Shown: in pieces, positions 14,564-24,500 of the stretch
How the letters are laid out: the number at the start of each line of letters is the position of its first letter
Position numbering within the stretch: position 1 is the stretch's first letter
Origin: Terriglobia bacterium
GTDB taxonomy: Bacteria; Acidobacteriota; Terriglobia; Terriglobales; Acidobacteriaceae
NCBI GenBank assembly: GCA_020073645.1
Contig: JAIQET010000050.1
Coordinates: 1-34,114, forward strand
Direction of reading: 5' to 3'
DNA length: 34,114 nt
Position numbers and translations under genes: made by a program
The notes under the pieces: generated by a model
What the model saw: the letters and a program-made list of their open reading frames with translations, nothing else
Databases searched by the model: none
Told to the model about the DNA's origin: nothing

Positions 14564-16011
14564 CGCGGCTGAAGGGTATCTTCCCAGTTTTCGCTCTCCT
14601 GGTTCTCGGTGTTGCCGCGCCAGCGCCCGCGCAGGACACGAGCCTGCAGCAGATCGAGAAAAACATTGCACCGCTGCCGGCATTCAAGCCCGCACAGCCC
14701 AAACGCATCGAACTGTCCAACGGCATGGTCATCTTCCTGCAGGAAGACCACGAACTGCCGCTGATTGACGGGGTGGCGCGTATCCGCGGCGGCTCGCGGC
14801 GGGAGCCGGCCAACAAGGTCGGATTGGTCGATCTCTACGGCGAAGTCTGGCGCACCGGCGGCACCAAGACGCAGACCGGGGACGAGCTCGACGACTACCT
14901 CGAAATCCGCGCCGCTAAAGTCGAGACGGATGGCGACTCCGATTCCACCAACATCTCCTGGTCGTGCCTCAAGGGCGATTTCGACGACGTGTTCAAGGTT
15001 TTCCTCGAGCTGCTCCAACGACCGGAATTCCGCGACGACAAGGTCGAACTCGCGCAGAAGGAAGCGTTTGACGCCATCTCCCGCCGCAACGACGACAGCT
15101 CCGAGATCACGGCGCGCGAGGCGGTCAAGCTGGCCTACGGTGCGCAGAATCCCTATGCCCGCGTGCCGGAGTACGCCACAGTCACGGCTGTTACCCGGCA
15201 GGATCTGGTGAACTGGTACCAGGCCTATGTCCATCCCAACAACATCATTCTGGGCGTGGTGGGCGATTTCGATTCCGCCGCGATGGAAGCCAAGCTGCGC
15301 GCGGCTTTCGGCGCATGGCCCAGAGGCCCGACGATCCCGAAAGACGAGATACAGTTCCAGACCGCGAAGCCCGGCTACTACGTGGTTTCCAAGGAGGACG
15401 TAAACCAGAGCAACATCCAGATGGTGACGCTGGGCACACGGCGCGACGATCCGGACTACTACGCCATCCGGGTCTTCAATGAGGCTTTCGGCGGCGGGTT
15501 TTCGTCGCGCCTGTTCCGCGATCTCCGCACCGCGAAAGGGTTGGCCTACGCGGTAGGCGGCGGTATTGGCACCGCCTTTGACCATCGCGGTATTTTGCGG
15601 CTGGCCATGGGCACCAAGAGTCAGAGCACGGTGGAGGCGATTCAAGGCCTTTACCAGGAGATTGACGACTTGGCAACGCACCCCATCACGGATGCTGAGA
15701 TCAAGCTGGCCAAGGACTCCATCCTGAACTCGTTTGTCTTCAACTTCGATTCGCCGGAGAAGGTTCTCCGCGAACGTATGGCGTACGAGTTCTACGGGTA
15801 TCCGCAGGATTTCCTGGAGAAATTCCGCGATGGCGTCGAGAAAGTCGAGAAAGCGGACGTGGAGCGGGTGGCGGCCAAGTATATGCACAAGGACAAGCTG
15901 GCGGTCCTGGTGGTGGGCAACACCAGCCAGTTCGACAAGCCACTGGCGTCGCTTGGGACGGTGACCACGGTGGACATCACGATTCCGCCGCCACCGGGGG
16001 AGAGAAAGTAA
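14560..16011 (+). CDS. Exported M16 family protein, non-catalytic partner
   Basis: 483 residues with a signal peptide (FPVFALLVLGVAAPAPAQ). It has the M16 double-domain fold, but at the zinc site GLVDLYGEVWRTGG stands where HxxEH should be, so it cannot bind zinc. It keeps the substrate-binding R/Y element (SSRLFRDLRTAKGLAYAVGG), the mark of the non-peptidase subunit in paired M16B enzymes. The start overlaps the stop of the upstream catalytic gene by four bases, so equal production is expected. The pair probably forms a periplasmic heterodimer. Substrate unknown. Confidence 0.92.
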   Translation: MTRLKGIFPVFALLVLGVAAPAPAQDTSLQQIEKNIAPLPAFKPAQPKRIELSNGMVIFLQEDHELPLIDGVARIRGGSRREPANKVGLVDLYGEVWRTGGTKTQTGDELDDYLEIRAAKVETDGDSDSTNISWSCLKGDFDDVFKVFLELLQRPEFRDDKVELAQKEAFDAISRRNDDSSEITAREAVKLAYGAQNPYARVPEYATVTAVTRQDLVNWYQAYVHPNNIILGVVGDFDSAAMEAKLRAAFGAWPRGPTIPKDEIQFQTAKPGYYVVSKEDVNQSNIQMVTLGTRRDDPDYYAIRVFNEAFGGGFSSRLFRDLRTAKGLAYAVGGGIGTAFDHRGILRLAMGTKSQSTVEAIQGLYQEIDDLATHPITDAEIKLAKDSILNSFVFNFDSPEKVLRERMAYEFYGYPQDFLEKFRDGVEKVEKADVERVAAKYMHKDKLAVLVVGNTSQFDKPLASLGTVTTVDITIPPPPGERK

Positions 16012-16445
16012 GAAGCAAGCTTGCAGGGGGCGGCTGGCGATCTTCAGACTGCTACAACCCATCCCAAGAACCTCAGGGTTGTCCTTCCGAGCGAAGCGAG
16101 GAATCCCCACCTCCGCCAGGAATGCAGGGGGTAGGGATGCTTCGCTTCGCTCAGCATGACAAACCGTACTGATCGAATGGTCTGCAGAACTGGTTTGGTC
16201 TGGTTGACACCCCCAATAGCCTCGGCATCGTTGGCGGTCTACTGGATAGCAGGCTTCGACTCCGTTCAGAACGAGCCTTGCCCCGGGATGCGGGGGCGAG
16301 ACGCCCCCCACCCTTCGACTCCGCTCAGGGCAGGCTGCCGGCGGGACGCCGGCGCTACTTTTTCGGCTGCGTCACCAGCCATCATTCGCAGTGAACTTTT
16401 CCCACTCCCGTGCGTATCATCGGTATTACGCTCGGGAGGTGCAGT
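16012..16445. other. Intergenic repeat array after the M16 operon
   Basis: There is no gene. It contains a common intergenic repeat at about 16080-16160, which begins GTCCTTCCGAGCGAAGCGAG and ends TTCGCTCAGCATGAC. In one reverse frame it gives the familiar spurious peptide HAERSEAS. REP family A copy 2 (16285-16358) follows. Confidence 0.65.
16285..16358. repeat. Dispersed REP family A, copy 2
   Basis: Shares a 31-bp identical core with 5582-5612 and a similar leader. CCCTTCGACTCCGCTCAGGG precedes the GCCGGC hairpin. Confidence 0.8.
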
Positions 16446-17237
16446 GTGCGCCAACGGATCTCTTTCCTGCTCATCACCCTGTTTGCCCTGAGTTCTCTTT
16501 CCCTCGCCGATGAATGGAAGAAGGAGTTCACCACGTCGGCCAAGCCCACCATTCGCGTGGATGCGAACGACGCCAACATTGAGGTGCAAGCGACCGACGG
16601 CAGCAAGGTTGAAGCGCGTGTGGTTACCAGCGGCGCGAAGATTTCTCCCGATGAGGTGCGCGTCACCGACCGCCAGAACGGCGACCGCATCGATTTGGAA
16701 ATCCACCGGCCCAGTCACCATTTCTGCATTGGCATCTGCAACGAGTCGGTGCGCGTAAGCCTGCAAGTGCCGCGCAGCTCCAACCTCGATCTGCATACCG
16801 GGGATGGCCGCATTACGGTAGACGATGTGAAGGGCGAGGTGCGGCTCGACTCCAGCGACGGTGAACTGACAGCCCGCTCGCTGGACGGCATTCTCAACGC
16901 CGATACTCGCGACGGTAGTATTCGCGTCACCGGACGCTTTGACCGCCTGGACCTGCACACTGGCGACGGCAGCATCAACGCGGAAGTGGCCGCGGCGTCG
17001 AAGATGAGTTCTTCCTGGGCGCTGCGCACCAGCGATGGCACCATCACTCTGCGGCTTCCCGCGGACTTCTCCGCTGACCTCGACGCCCACACCGGGGATG
17101 GCCACGTCAGCAGCGACTTCCCGATCACGGTTTCCGGCTCGCTGAAAGAGAACAGCCTCCGCGGACGGCTGAACGGGGGCGGCGCGTTGCTGGAGGTGCG
17201 CACCGGGGACGGTGACATCCGCCTGGAGAAGCTCTAG
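16446..17237 (+). CDS. Exported DUF4097-type beta-helix protein
   Basis: 263 residues from GTG 16446, which has GGGAGGTG six bases upstream and opens a signal peptide (RQRISFLLITLFALSSLSLA). The frame is open from ATG 16410, but that start lacks a ribosome site and spoils the signal peptide. From about residue 100 on, a short motif recurs every 20-25 residues: LDLHTGDGRITV, LDSSDGELTA, ADTRDGSIRV, LDLHTGDGSINA, LRTSDGTITL, LDAHTGDGHVS, VRTGDGDIRL. These xxxDGxIxV turns are typical of DUF4097 (adhesin-like right-handed beta-helix), common in Acidobacteria. Role unknown; probably outer-surface or periplasmic. One pair of Cys (HFCIGIC) could form a disulfide. Confidence 0.88.
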   Translation: MRQRISFLLITLFALSSLSLADEWKKEFTTSAKPTIRVDANDANIEVQATDGSKVEARVVTSGAKISPDEVRVTDRQNGDRIDLEIHRPSHHFCIGICNESVRVSLQVPRSSNLDLHTGDGRITVDDVKGEVRLDSSDGELTARSLDGILNADTRDGSIRVTGRFDRLDLHTGDGSINAEVAAASKMSSSWALRTSDGTITLRLPADFSADLDAHTGDGHVSSDFPITVSGSLKENSLRGRLNGGGALLEVRTGDGDIRLEKL

Positions 17238-17574
17238 AAGTTCGTAACCGCAAATTCGGGCAAAGCTACCGACCGGGGTTGCCGGAAAGAGCAAAACAGG
17301 CACCTCGGCGGCTGAAGCCGCCCATGATTACAAGGCACTTATCACAGCGCTGAAGCGCTGCGCCACCCAAAGGCAGACTTCTCTTAGCCTCCTGAAGCTC
17401 TCGAGCTGTTTTGTCCCCAGCCTGGCAGGGCATTTGCCAATTACTTCCGTAATTTGGAGACGGTGATCTTACGTTCCTACTATAAGCATGCTGGGAGTTT
17501 TGCCAGTTGGGAGGTAATGCCTTGCCCAGCACGATGGCGGGCGCAGACGTGCGCGCCGTCAGTGGAGGCGGGTC
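17238..17574. other. Gap with REP family B copy 2 and a weak GEMM-like motif
   Basis: REP family B copy 2 occupies 17297-17370. Before it, 17244-17285 contains GCAAAGCTACCG and GGGGTTGCCGG-like pieces that recall the 3' half of GEMM (cyclic dinucleotide) riboswitches, but the 5' half is not recognisable. A quasi-palindrome, CCAATTAC-TTCC-GTAATTTGG, lies at 17437-17457. No gene is supported. Confidence 0.4.
17297..17370. repeat. Dispersed REP family B, copy 2
   Basis: Matches 8956-9028 at both palindromes (GGCGGCTGAAGCCGCC and CAGCGCTGAAGCGCTG) and at the CGCCACC end. The middle 17-18 bases differ. Confidence 0.8.
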
Positions 17575-18480
17575 TTGCGGAAAATCAATAAAGAGCTGTG
17601 GTTGCTGCTCTTCCTGGTGCTGATTGCGGCCGTGCTCAATTTTCTGGTGGCATCGCAACGCATGGCACTGGTGCTGTATTTCCTGCCGGTGCTGTTCTCT
17701 GCGTATTACTTCGGGCGGGGCCATGCCGCCATGACCGCTTTCGCCAGCGTGTTCCTGGTAGTGGCACTGACTTTCCTGAACCCAGCCATGTTCACCCATA
17801 GCATGGATCTCCCCTTCGACAGCCGCTACTTCGATCTCACGCTTTGGGGCGGCATCCTGGTGGTGACCGGCTACACCATGGGCACGTTGTATGAAAGAAA
17901 CCAGAAGAGCTTGCAGGAAATGAAGGATGGATACGACGGAATGCTGGTGATCCTGCAGCATTTCCTGGCGAATGAAAAATACAGCGAGGCGCACGCCTAT
18001 CGGATTTCGATGTATGCCACCCAGATCGCGGAGTCGCTGGGGCTGGATTCGGGGAGTATTGAGGATATCCGCACTGCGGCCTTGTTGCGCAACGTGAACG
18101 AGCTGGGAATCAGCAACGAGGTGCTTTACAAGGCGGCGAACGTCTCCCAGGAAGAATTGGAGAAGGGCGTGCGCAAGCGAGGGAAGACAGACAAAGCCCA
18201 GGAAATGGGCGGATCGTTGCGGCGCGCGATTCCCATCCTGGTGATGGAGCAGAAGTTGATCAAGAGCGGCGAGAATTGCCTGGACGCTCCCATCGAGGTG
18301 CAGGTCATGGCGTTGGCCGAGGCTTACGAAGGTCTCATCAGCGAAACTGGTCAGCGGAAAATGTCGCCGCAGCAGGCCGAGGAAATCATGATCAAGAGCT
18401 CGGGGAAGAAGTACGACTCCATGGTCGTGGATGCTTTCGTGAAGGCTTTCGGGCAGCAGGCGAAGGGTGCGGGAGCGTAG
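17575..18480 (+). CDS. Membrane protein with degenerate HD-GYP-like domain
   Basis: 301 residues from TTG 17575, with GGAGG seven bases upstream. Residues 8-105 hold three to four membrane helices of a DUF4118/MASE-like sensor type. A short coiled linker (107-130) leads to an HD-GYP-like domain. Helix AYRISMYATQIAESLGLDSG and AALLRNVNELGIS align with the canonical HSxRVxxxAxxxAxxLGL and AALLHDIGKIGI, but the metal-binding HD pair is R172-N173 here. Later landmarks are also changed: LAEAYEGLISETGQRKMSP against canonical DVYDALTSDRPYRKAM, although the FVKAF end is kept. It therefore should not hydrolyse c-di-GMP and may instead bind a partner or ligand. The reading is confident for the fold, inferential for function. 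Confidence 0.8.
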   Translation: MRKINKELWLLLFLVLIAAVLNFLVASQRMALVLYFLPVLFSAYYFGRGHAAMTAFASVFLVVALTFLNPAMFTHSMDLPFDSRYFDLTLWGGILVVTGYTMGTLYERNQKSLQEMKDGYDGMLVILQHFLANEKYSEAHAYRISMYATQIAESLGLDSGSIEDIRTAALLRNVNELGISNEVLYKAANVSQEELEKGVRKRGKTDKAQEMGGSLRRAIPILVMEQKLIKSGENCLDAPIEVQVMALAEAYEGLISETGQRKMSPQQAEEIMIKSSGKKYDSMVVDAFVKAFGQQAKGAGA

Positions 18481-18527
18481 TTGTTCACCGAAACAGCTTC
18501 TCCTCGGGGCCGACGCAGCCGGCGAGA

Positions 18528-18564
18528 CCCTTCGACTGCGCTCAGGGCAGGCTGCCGGCGCTAC
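18528..18564. repeat. Dispersed REP family A, short copy
   Basis: CCCTTCGACTGCGCTCAGGG, then CAGGCTGCCGGCGCTAC. Compared with the copy at 16311-16358, the central GGGACGCCGGC is missing, which removes the hairpin. It ends four bases before the stop codon of the minus-strand acyl-ACP synthetase gene. Confidence 0.75.
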
Positions 18565-18567
18565 AGC

Positions 18568-21342
18568 TTAATCCGCCGCCTGGGCGCTGGCTTTCTCCTT
18601 CACCCGTTCTCCGCGCAACTCATTCCACATCCCCACCACACGGGTTTTCAACTCTGCGGTGAGTCTTTCGTAGGCTGCTTCCGAGGCCTGCGTTTCGGGC
18701 GGAGGGTAAATCGGATCGCCAAAGGTGATCTGCAACGGGGCGAACTTCTGGAACGGCTTGCCGCGCGGCCAAGCCTCGTGAAAGCCCTCGATCGCGACCG
18801 GAACGATGGGCACCTGAAGGTGGATGGAAAGAATGGCGGCACCTTTCTTGAACACCTTGGGAGTGCCGTCAATCGAGCGTTCGCCTTCAGGGTACAGAAT
18901 GAGAATGCGGCCATGGCGCAGGCCGAAGGCTCCGGCGCGCATGGCGGGAATGAGATTGGCGTCGGGGTCGACCACGATGACGCGCAGCCAACTGGCGAGG
19001 CGGCGCATGAAGCCGGTGCCAAAAATTTCACTCGTTCCCACGGAAAACAGTTCGCGGAACACTGGCCAAGGCAAAAGGCTGCCCATGATTATGGGATCGA
19101 GGAAACTCTGGTGACTGGAAGAAATAATGTAGGGGCCGCGGACTGGAACCTTCTCCAAACCGGTGACGCGCAGAGGAAAGCGGTCATAGGCGATGAGTTG
19201 CGCCAGGCGGCTGAGAGCATATAAGAAAGGTTCCCGGACGGGCTGCGGCCGGGCGAGGGCCAGAACGTCGGGATCGGTGGGCTCCTCTTGCAGCACCGCT
19301 TTCCAGCCGGCAAATTGGGCGCGGATGGTGGTCACGCCCGGCGCACCGGCTTTGCTCTCCCCCACCAATTCAACCAGATCGCGCACGGTATAGATTTCGG
19401 AGAGACGGGACTCATCCACGTCTGCGCCGAACTCCTGCTCCAGTTCTACCAACAGTTCGACGCGTTGCATGGAGTCGAGCCCGAGGTCGAGCTCCAGGTT
19501 GTCACTGGGGCGGATCACGTCTGGAGCAGTCCGTGCTGCGTTGCGAATGAGCTTCAGGGCGCGCCGGGCGTCGGGCTGGTCCAGCCAGGCGGCTTCTTCC
19601 GTGCTGAGAGGACGTTCTGCTGAAATGGCTGGCTCGGCCCCCTGCCCCCTGGCCTGATTGGCTCGGGCGCGCTTCTCGATCTCGAATCGCTTCAGCTTGC
19701 GGGTGGTGGTGCGCGGCAGGTCCTCCTGCCAGATCTCGTAACTGCCGACGCGTTTGGTGGAGGGCAGTTTCGCGGAGAGGCCTTCGATGTCGAAGCGAAC
19801 CACTTGGGTGGCGTTGACGATCTTGCGCTGCCGCAGCACCTCGAAATTCGGCACCACCACGGCGTGCAGGCGCTCGGAGGTGGGATCGCCGGGGCGTGCT
19901 TCCAGTCCAATGACGCAAATTTCCTTGATGTAGGGCGACTTCAGGTAATGGGCTTCGATCTCTTCCGGATAAATGTTCTTGCCGTTGCTAAGGACGATGA
20001 TTTCCTTCTCGCGGCCGGTGATGAAGAGATTGCCACGCGCATCGAAGTAGCCGAGGTCGCCGGTGTAAAGCCAGCCGTCCTTGAGGACAGCGGCAGTGGC
20101 GTCAGGACGATTCCAGTAGCCCTTCATGACAATGGCGCCACGGATGGCGATTTCGCCTACAGGCGGCCCTTCTTCCTGCGGTTGCGGGTCGAAGATGCGG
20201 GCTTCCACGCCGGGCAGGGGTGGGCCAACCGAGCCAATCACGATGTCACCCGGTGGGTTGACGAACGCGCCGCCGCTGGTTTCGGTGAGTCCGTAGGCTT
20301 GGAGCACGTCAACGCCCAGGGCATGGAAGTCGCGCCCGATCTGGGGTTCGAAGCGCGAGCCACCGGTGACCAGGTAGCGCATGTGCCCACCAAAGGTCTG
20401 GTGGATGGGGCGGAAGAAGATTGGTCCGGCATTGAGTCCCAACCTCCGCAGCAGGCGATTCAACCCCATCAGCAGTCGCAAGCCCCACTGCGCCAGCCGT
20501 CCGCGCTGCGCGACCTCTTTGAAGATGCGTTCGTGGATCAGGTAGAAAAACTGGGGGACGACGGCAAAGGCAGTCACGTGGCGCTCGCGCAGGGCGCGCA
20601 TTAGCTCTGTGGTGTTTAAGGTTTCCAGATACACGGCGCGGGCCCCCGTGACCAGCGGAAGGAGCAAGTTGGCCATTTGCGCCAGGGCGTGGAAAAGGGG
20701 GAGCAGGCCGAGAACGGAATCCTCCGGGCCGATGTGGATGCGTCCGAAGACAGCGGCCACTTCGCCCATCAGGTTGGCGTGGGTGAGCATGACGCCTTTG
20801 GGGTCGGCGGTGGTGCCGGAGGTGTAGAGCAGGGCCGCGACCGAATCGCTTGGAGCGGAGACGGGCCGGAAGTTGCCCGGGCCGGCGGCGAAGATGGAGT
20901 CGAGATCGGCGGCCGCCGGGTTGGGCTCAGCTATCCCCGAGTGGGCATCGATCAGGATGATTCTGAGCTGCAAACCGGAGATTGCGGCTTGTGCCACCGC
21001 GAGGTGCTTGGTGTCGCAGAACAGCAGGGAACTGCCGCTGTCTTTGAGCAGTTTGGTGACCTGTTCGGCATGGAATGCCGTGTCCAGGGGGACGGCAGTA
21101 CATCCGGCGGCGATGGCCCCGAGGTAGGCGGCCACCCAGCGCGGGTGATTGTCGGCGAGGATGGCGATGCGGGCGCCGGGGGGAAGTCCGTTTTCCGTAA
21201 GCCAGCAGCCGACGGATTCCGACATCTGCCGCAGCTGCGCGTAGGTGTGGCTCTCGACCCCGCTGCGCTGCTGGATCTCCAAGGCAACGTTGGCGGGCCA
21301 ACGGGCAGCGCATTCGAGGAAACGGTCGTAGAAAGTGGCCAT
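18568..21342 (-). CDS. Acyl-AMP ligase / acyl carrier / PlsC-type acyltransferase fusion
   Basis: 924 residues from ATG 21342; the frame is open to TTG 21423, but the extension falls in a dispersed repeat. Domain 1 (about 1-550) is an AMP-forming acyl ligase with LLYTSGTTADPKGVMLTH, YGLTETSGG and YTGDLGYFDARGNLFITGR. Domain 2 is a carrier protein with the phosphopantetheine serine S624 in LDLGLDSMQRVELL. Domain 3 is a PlsC acyltransferase with H744-QSFL-D (HxxxxD) and YPEGERS. Overall it resembles Aas (acylglycerophosphoethanolamine acyltransferase/acyl-ACP synthetase), with domain order reversed and a built-in carrier. Likely role: activate a free fatty acid, hold it on the carrier and transfer it to a lysophospholipid or similar acceptor. 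No membrane helices are evident, so probably peripheral. Confidence 0.9.
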   Translation of the reverse strand: MATFYDRFLECAARWPANVALEIQQRSGVESHTYAQLRQMSESVGCWLTENGLPPGARIAILADNHPRWVAAYLGAIAAGCTAVPLDTAFHAEQVTKLLKDSGSSLLFCDTKHLAVAQAAISGLQLRIILIDAHSGIAEPNPAAADLDSIFAAGPGNFRPVSAPSDSVAALLYTSGTTADPKGVMLTHANLMGEVAAVFGRIHIGPEDSVLGLLPLFHALAQMANLLLPLVTGARAVYLETLNTTELMRALRERHVTAFAVVPQFFYLIHERIFKEVAQRGRLAQWGLRLLMGLNRLLRRLGLNAGPIFFRPIHQTFGGHMRYLVTGGSRFEPQIGRDFHALGVDVLQAYGLTETSGGAFVNPPGDIVIGSVGPPLPGVEARIFDPQPQEEGPPVGEIAIRGAIVMKGYWNRPDATAAVLKDGWLYTGDLGYFDARGNLFITGREKEIIVLSNGKNIYPEEIEAHYLKSPYIKEICVIGLEARPGDPTSERLHAVVVPNFEVLRQRKIVNATQVVRFDIEGLSAKLPSTKRVGSYEIWQEDLPRTTTRKLKRFEIEKRARANQARGQGAEPAISAERPLSTEEAAWLDQPDARRALKLIRNAARTAPDVIRPSDNLELDLGLDSMQRVELLVELEQEFGADVDESRLSEIYTVRDLVELVGESKAGAPGVTTIRAQFAGWKAVLQEEPTDPDVLALARPQPVREPFLYALSRLAQLIAYDRFPLRVTGLEKVPVRGPYIISSSHQSFLDPIIMGSLLPWPVFRELFSVGTSEIFGTGFMRRLASWLRVIVVDPDANLIPAMRAGAFGLRHGRILILYPEGERSIDGTPKVFKKGAAILSIHLQVPIVPVAIEGFHEAWPRGKPFQKFAPLQITFGDPIYPPPETQASEAAYERLTAELKTRVVGMWNELRGERVKEKASAQAAD

Positions 21343-21402
21343 GCCGGGTGACGGGAAAATCTTACATGAAGATGCGGTTTGACCCCAGTGATCTGGAAAG
21401 TC

Positions 21403-21494
21403 TTTAACCGCCGAGATCGCCAAGGCCGCCGAGAGACATAGCTGTGCCTTCTCCCCTGCTTTTCCTGGCGCTCTCGGCGTGCTCGGCGGTGAAA
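21403..21494. repeat. Degenerate dispersed repeat of the TTAACCGCCGAG / CTCGGCGGTGAA type
   Basis: TTAACCGCCGAGATCGCCAA is mirrored by GGCGTGCTCGGCGGTGAA near 21475-21492, giving a long imperfect inverted repeat. Related unit sequences occur at 11053-11102 and 25848-25965. Confidence 0.5.
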
Positions 21495-21588
21495 TGCCCG
21501 CCTGTGCCCCCTCTCGTCCACCCGCATCTAATGTGCTAGGCTTCTAAGAGATAGTGTGGGGCGTGCTGCCCTCCGAAGGAATGTCGAT

Positions 21589-24500
21589 TTGATCAACACG
21601 CTGTTAGGCAAGGTCTTTGGGACCAAGAACGAGCGCGAACTCAAGCGCCTGATGCCCCAGGTGGAGGCCATCAATGCGCTTGAGCCGGAGATGCAGAAGC
21701 TCAGTGATGAGCAGTTGCGCGCCAAGACCGATGAATTCCGCAAGCGCATCCAGGACCGTCTGAGCAGCATTGCCGATGAGCCCGAGGCCGATCCCGACCG
21801 TCTGAAGGAACTTGAGGATGAGCGGACCCGGGTGGTGAATGAAGTTCTGGACGAAATCCTGGTGGAAGCCTTCGCTGTGGTGCGGGAGGCCGGCCGACGT
21901 GTGCTCAACATGCGGCATTTCGATGTGCAGTTGATCGGCGGCATGGTGCTGCACCAGGGCAAGATCTCGGAAATGAAGACCGGCGAAGGAAAAACGCTGG
22001 TGGCCACCCTGCCGGTCTATCTGAACGCGCTGAGCGGGCGCGGGGTCCACGTGGTCACGGTGAATGATTACCTGGCCAAGCGCGACTCGGAGTGGATGGG
22101 CAAGCTCTACCGGTTCTTGGGCCTAAGCGTGGGCGTGATCGTCCATGAACTGGACGATGAGGAGCGCCGCGAGGCCTACGCTGCAGACGTCACCTACGGC
22201 ACCAACAACGAATTCGGTTTCGACTACCTGCGCGACAATATGAAATTTGACCTGCACGATTGCGTGCAGCGTGGGCACAACTACGGCATCGTCGACGAGG
22301 TGGACTCGATCCTGATCGACGAGGCCCGCACGCCGCTCATCATTTCGGGGGCCAGCGAGGAGTCCACCGACAAGTACGAACGTGTCAACCGCATTATCCC
22401 CAAGCTTGAAAAGGGTGAAGAGATCGACGTTGCCCCTGGGGAACCCAAGCAACTCACCGGCGATTTTGTGGTGGACGAGAAGCATAAGACCATTACGGTC
22501 AGCGATGAAGGCTGGGAGAAGGTCGAGGGGCTGCTGGGCATCGGCAACATTGCCGATCCGGAAAACTGGGACCTGAAGCACCACGTCGAGACCGCGATCA
22601 AGGCGCATGTTCTCTATCGCCGGGACGTTGAATATGTGGTAAAGGCCAAGGCAGAGAATTCCCGCGAAAAGGAAGTCATCATCGTAGATGAGTTTACCGG
22701 GCGCATGATGCCGGGCCGGCGCTGGTCCGACGGCCTGCACCAGGCGGTGGAAGCCAAGGAAAACGTCAAGATCGAGCGCGAGAACCAGACCCTAGCCACC
22801 ATTACCTTCCAGAACTACTTCCGCATGTACAAGAAATTGGCAGGCATGACGGGTACGGCGGAAACCGAAGCGCCTGAGTTCGAGAAAATCTATCGGCTGG
22901 AAGTGATGGTCATTCCGACCAACAAGGAGCTGCGGCGGCTGGAAAACCCTGACGTGGTGTACCGGACCGAGAAGGAGAAGTACTTCGCGGCAGCCGACGA
23001 GATCCACAAGCTCAACCAGGGAGGGCAGCCGGTACTGGTCGGTACCACTTCGATTGAGAAATCGGAACGGCTTTCCGAACTGCTGAAGAAGAAGGGCATC
23101 AAGCACGTGGTGCTCAACGCCAAGTATCACGAGCGTGAAGCCGAGATCGTGGCGCAGGCTGGACGCAAGGGAATGGTCACCATTGCCACCAACATGGCCG
23201 GACGCGGCACCGATATTCTGCTCGGGGGCAATCCGGAGTTCATGGCCAAGCAGGAATGCGTGAAGAAGGGAATCGCGCAGCCCCTGCGTGTGGCTCAAGG
23301 TAAGGTGGAAGCCCGTCCGGACGACGGCAACAGCGCTGTCTGGTACTACGCGGGGAACGAGTACGTGGTGCCCAGCGACCAGTGGAATGAGATTTTCAGC
23401 CGCTACAAAGCGCAGACCGACCAGGAGCACGAAGATGTGATTGGCGCGGGCGGGCTGCACATCTTCGGCACCGAGCGTCACGAGGCGCGCCGCATCGACA
23501 ACCAGCTTCGTGGCCGTGCCGGTCGCCAGGGGGATCCGGGTTCTTCACGCTTTTACCTCTCGCTCGAAGATGACTTGATGCGCATCTTTGCGAAAGAGTG
23601 GGTCTCGACCCTGCTGCAGAGGCTGGGCATGGAGGAGGGCGTCCCCATCGAGTCGCGGCTGATCACGCGGCGCATCGAGAAAGCCCAGGAGGCTGTCGAA
23701 GCACAAAACTTCGAAGCCCGCAAACACCTGCTCGAATATGACGACGTGATGAACAAGCAGCGCGAGGCGGTGTACGGCCTGCGCCACCAGTTGCTCGAGG
23801 GCGTGGACCAGAAGGAACTAATCCTCGAGGACTATGTATCCGGCATCCTCAGCGACTTGATGGACCAGTACTGCGCGGTCAAGGTACATCCCGAGGATTG
23901 GGACCTGAAGGCGTTGAAAGATGCGGTGTTCACCCGCTTTGGGGTGGACATCCTGGCCGAGGGAATGAAACCGGAGACGCTGAACCGCCAGGAACTGGGC
24001 GACGCGGTCTTCGACACCCTGAAAAAGCGCTACGACGCCAAGGAAAAACTCATCGGGCCGGATGCCATGCGCTATCACGAGCGCATGATCATGCTGAGCG
24101 TGCTCGACTCGCAGTGGAAAGACCACCTCCTCAACATGGACCACCTGAAGGAGGGCATCGGGCTGCGCGGCTACGGCCAGCATGATCCGCTAGTCGAGTA
24201 CAAGCGCGAGTCCTTCGACATGTTCGAAGAGATGATGCAACGCTTCCAGGAGGAGACCGTCCGCTATCTGTACCTGATGCAGATCCTGGAGCGGCCTACG
24301 CAGTATGAGGCTGCGGTAGAGCGTGGCACGCCGGAGGGCGAGGAGGCGAGGCCGGTAGCTCCGGGGGCAGATGGCAACGGCCGGCGTCCGCCGCGGGCAA
24401 TTGCCACGTCCGTGGATGAAATTGAAGAAGCCTTCCAGCGCAGGAAGCGTCGCGAACTGGAACAGGCCCGCATGGCTGGGTCGGGGGATTTCCAACCGGT

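Noticed and set aside
16080..16160. Apparent coding segment giving HAERSEAS-type peptide
   Set aside because: This peptide is a well-known translation artefact of a widespread intergenic repeat.
14476..16311. 611-residue open frame on the minus strand
   Set aside because: It lies antisense to the M16 partner gene, whose signal peptide, motifs and coupling to its neighbour are clear. Long antisense frames are common in high-GC DNA.
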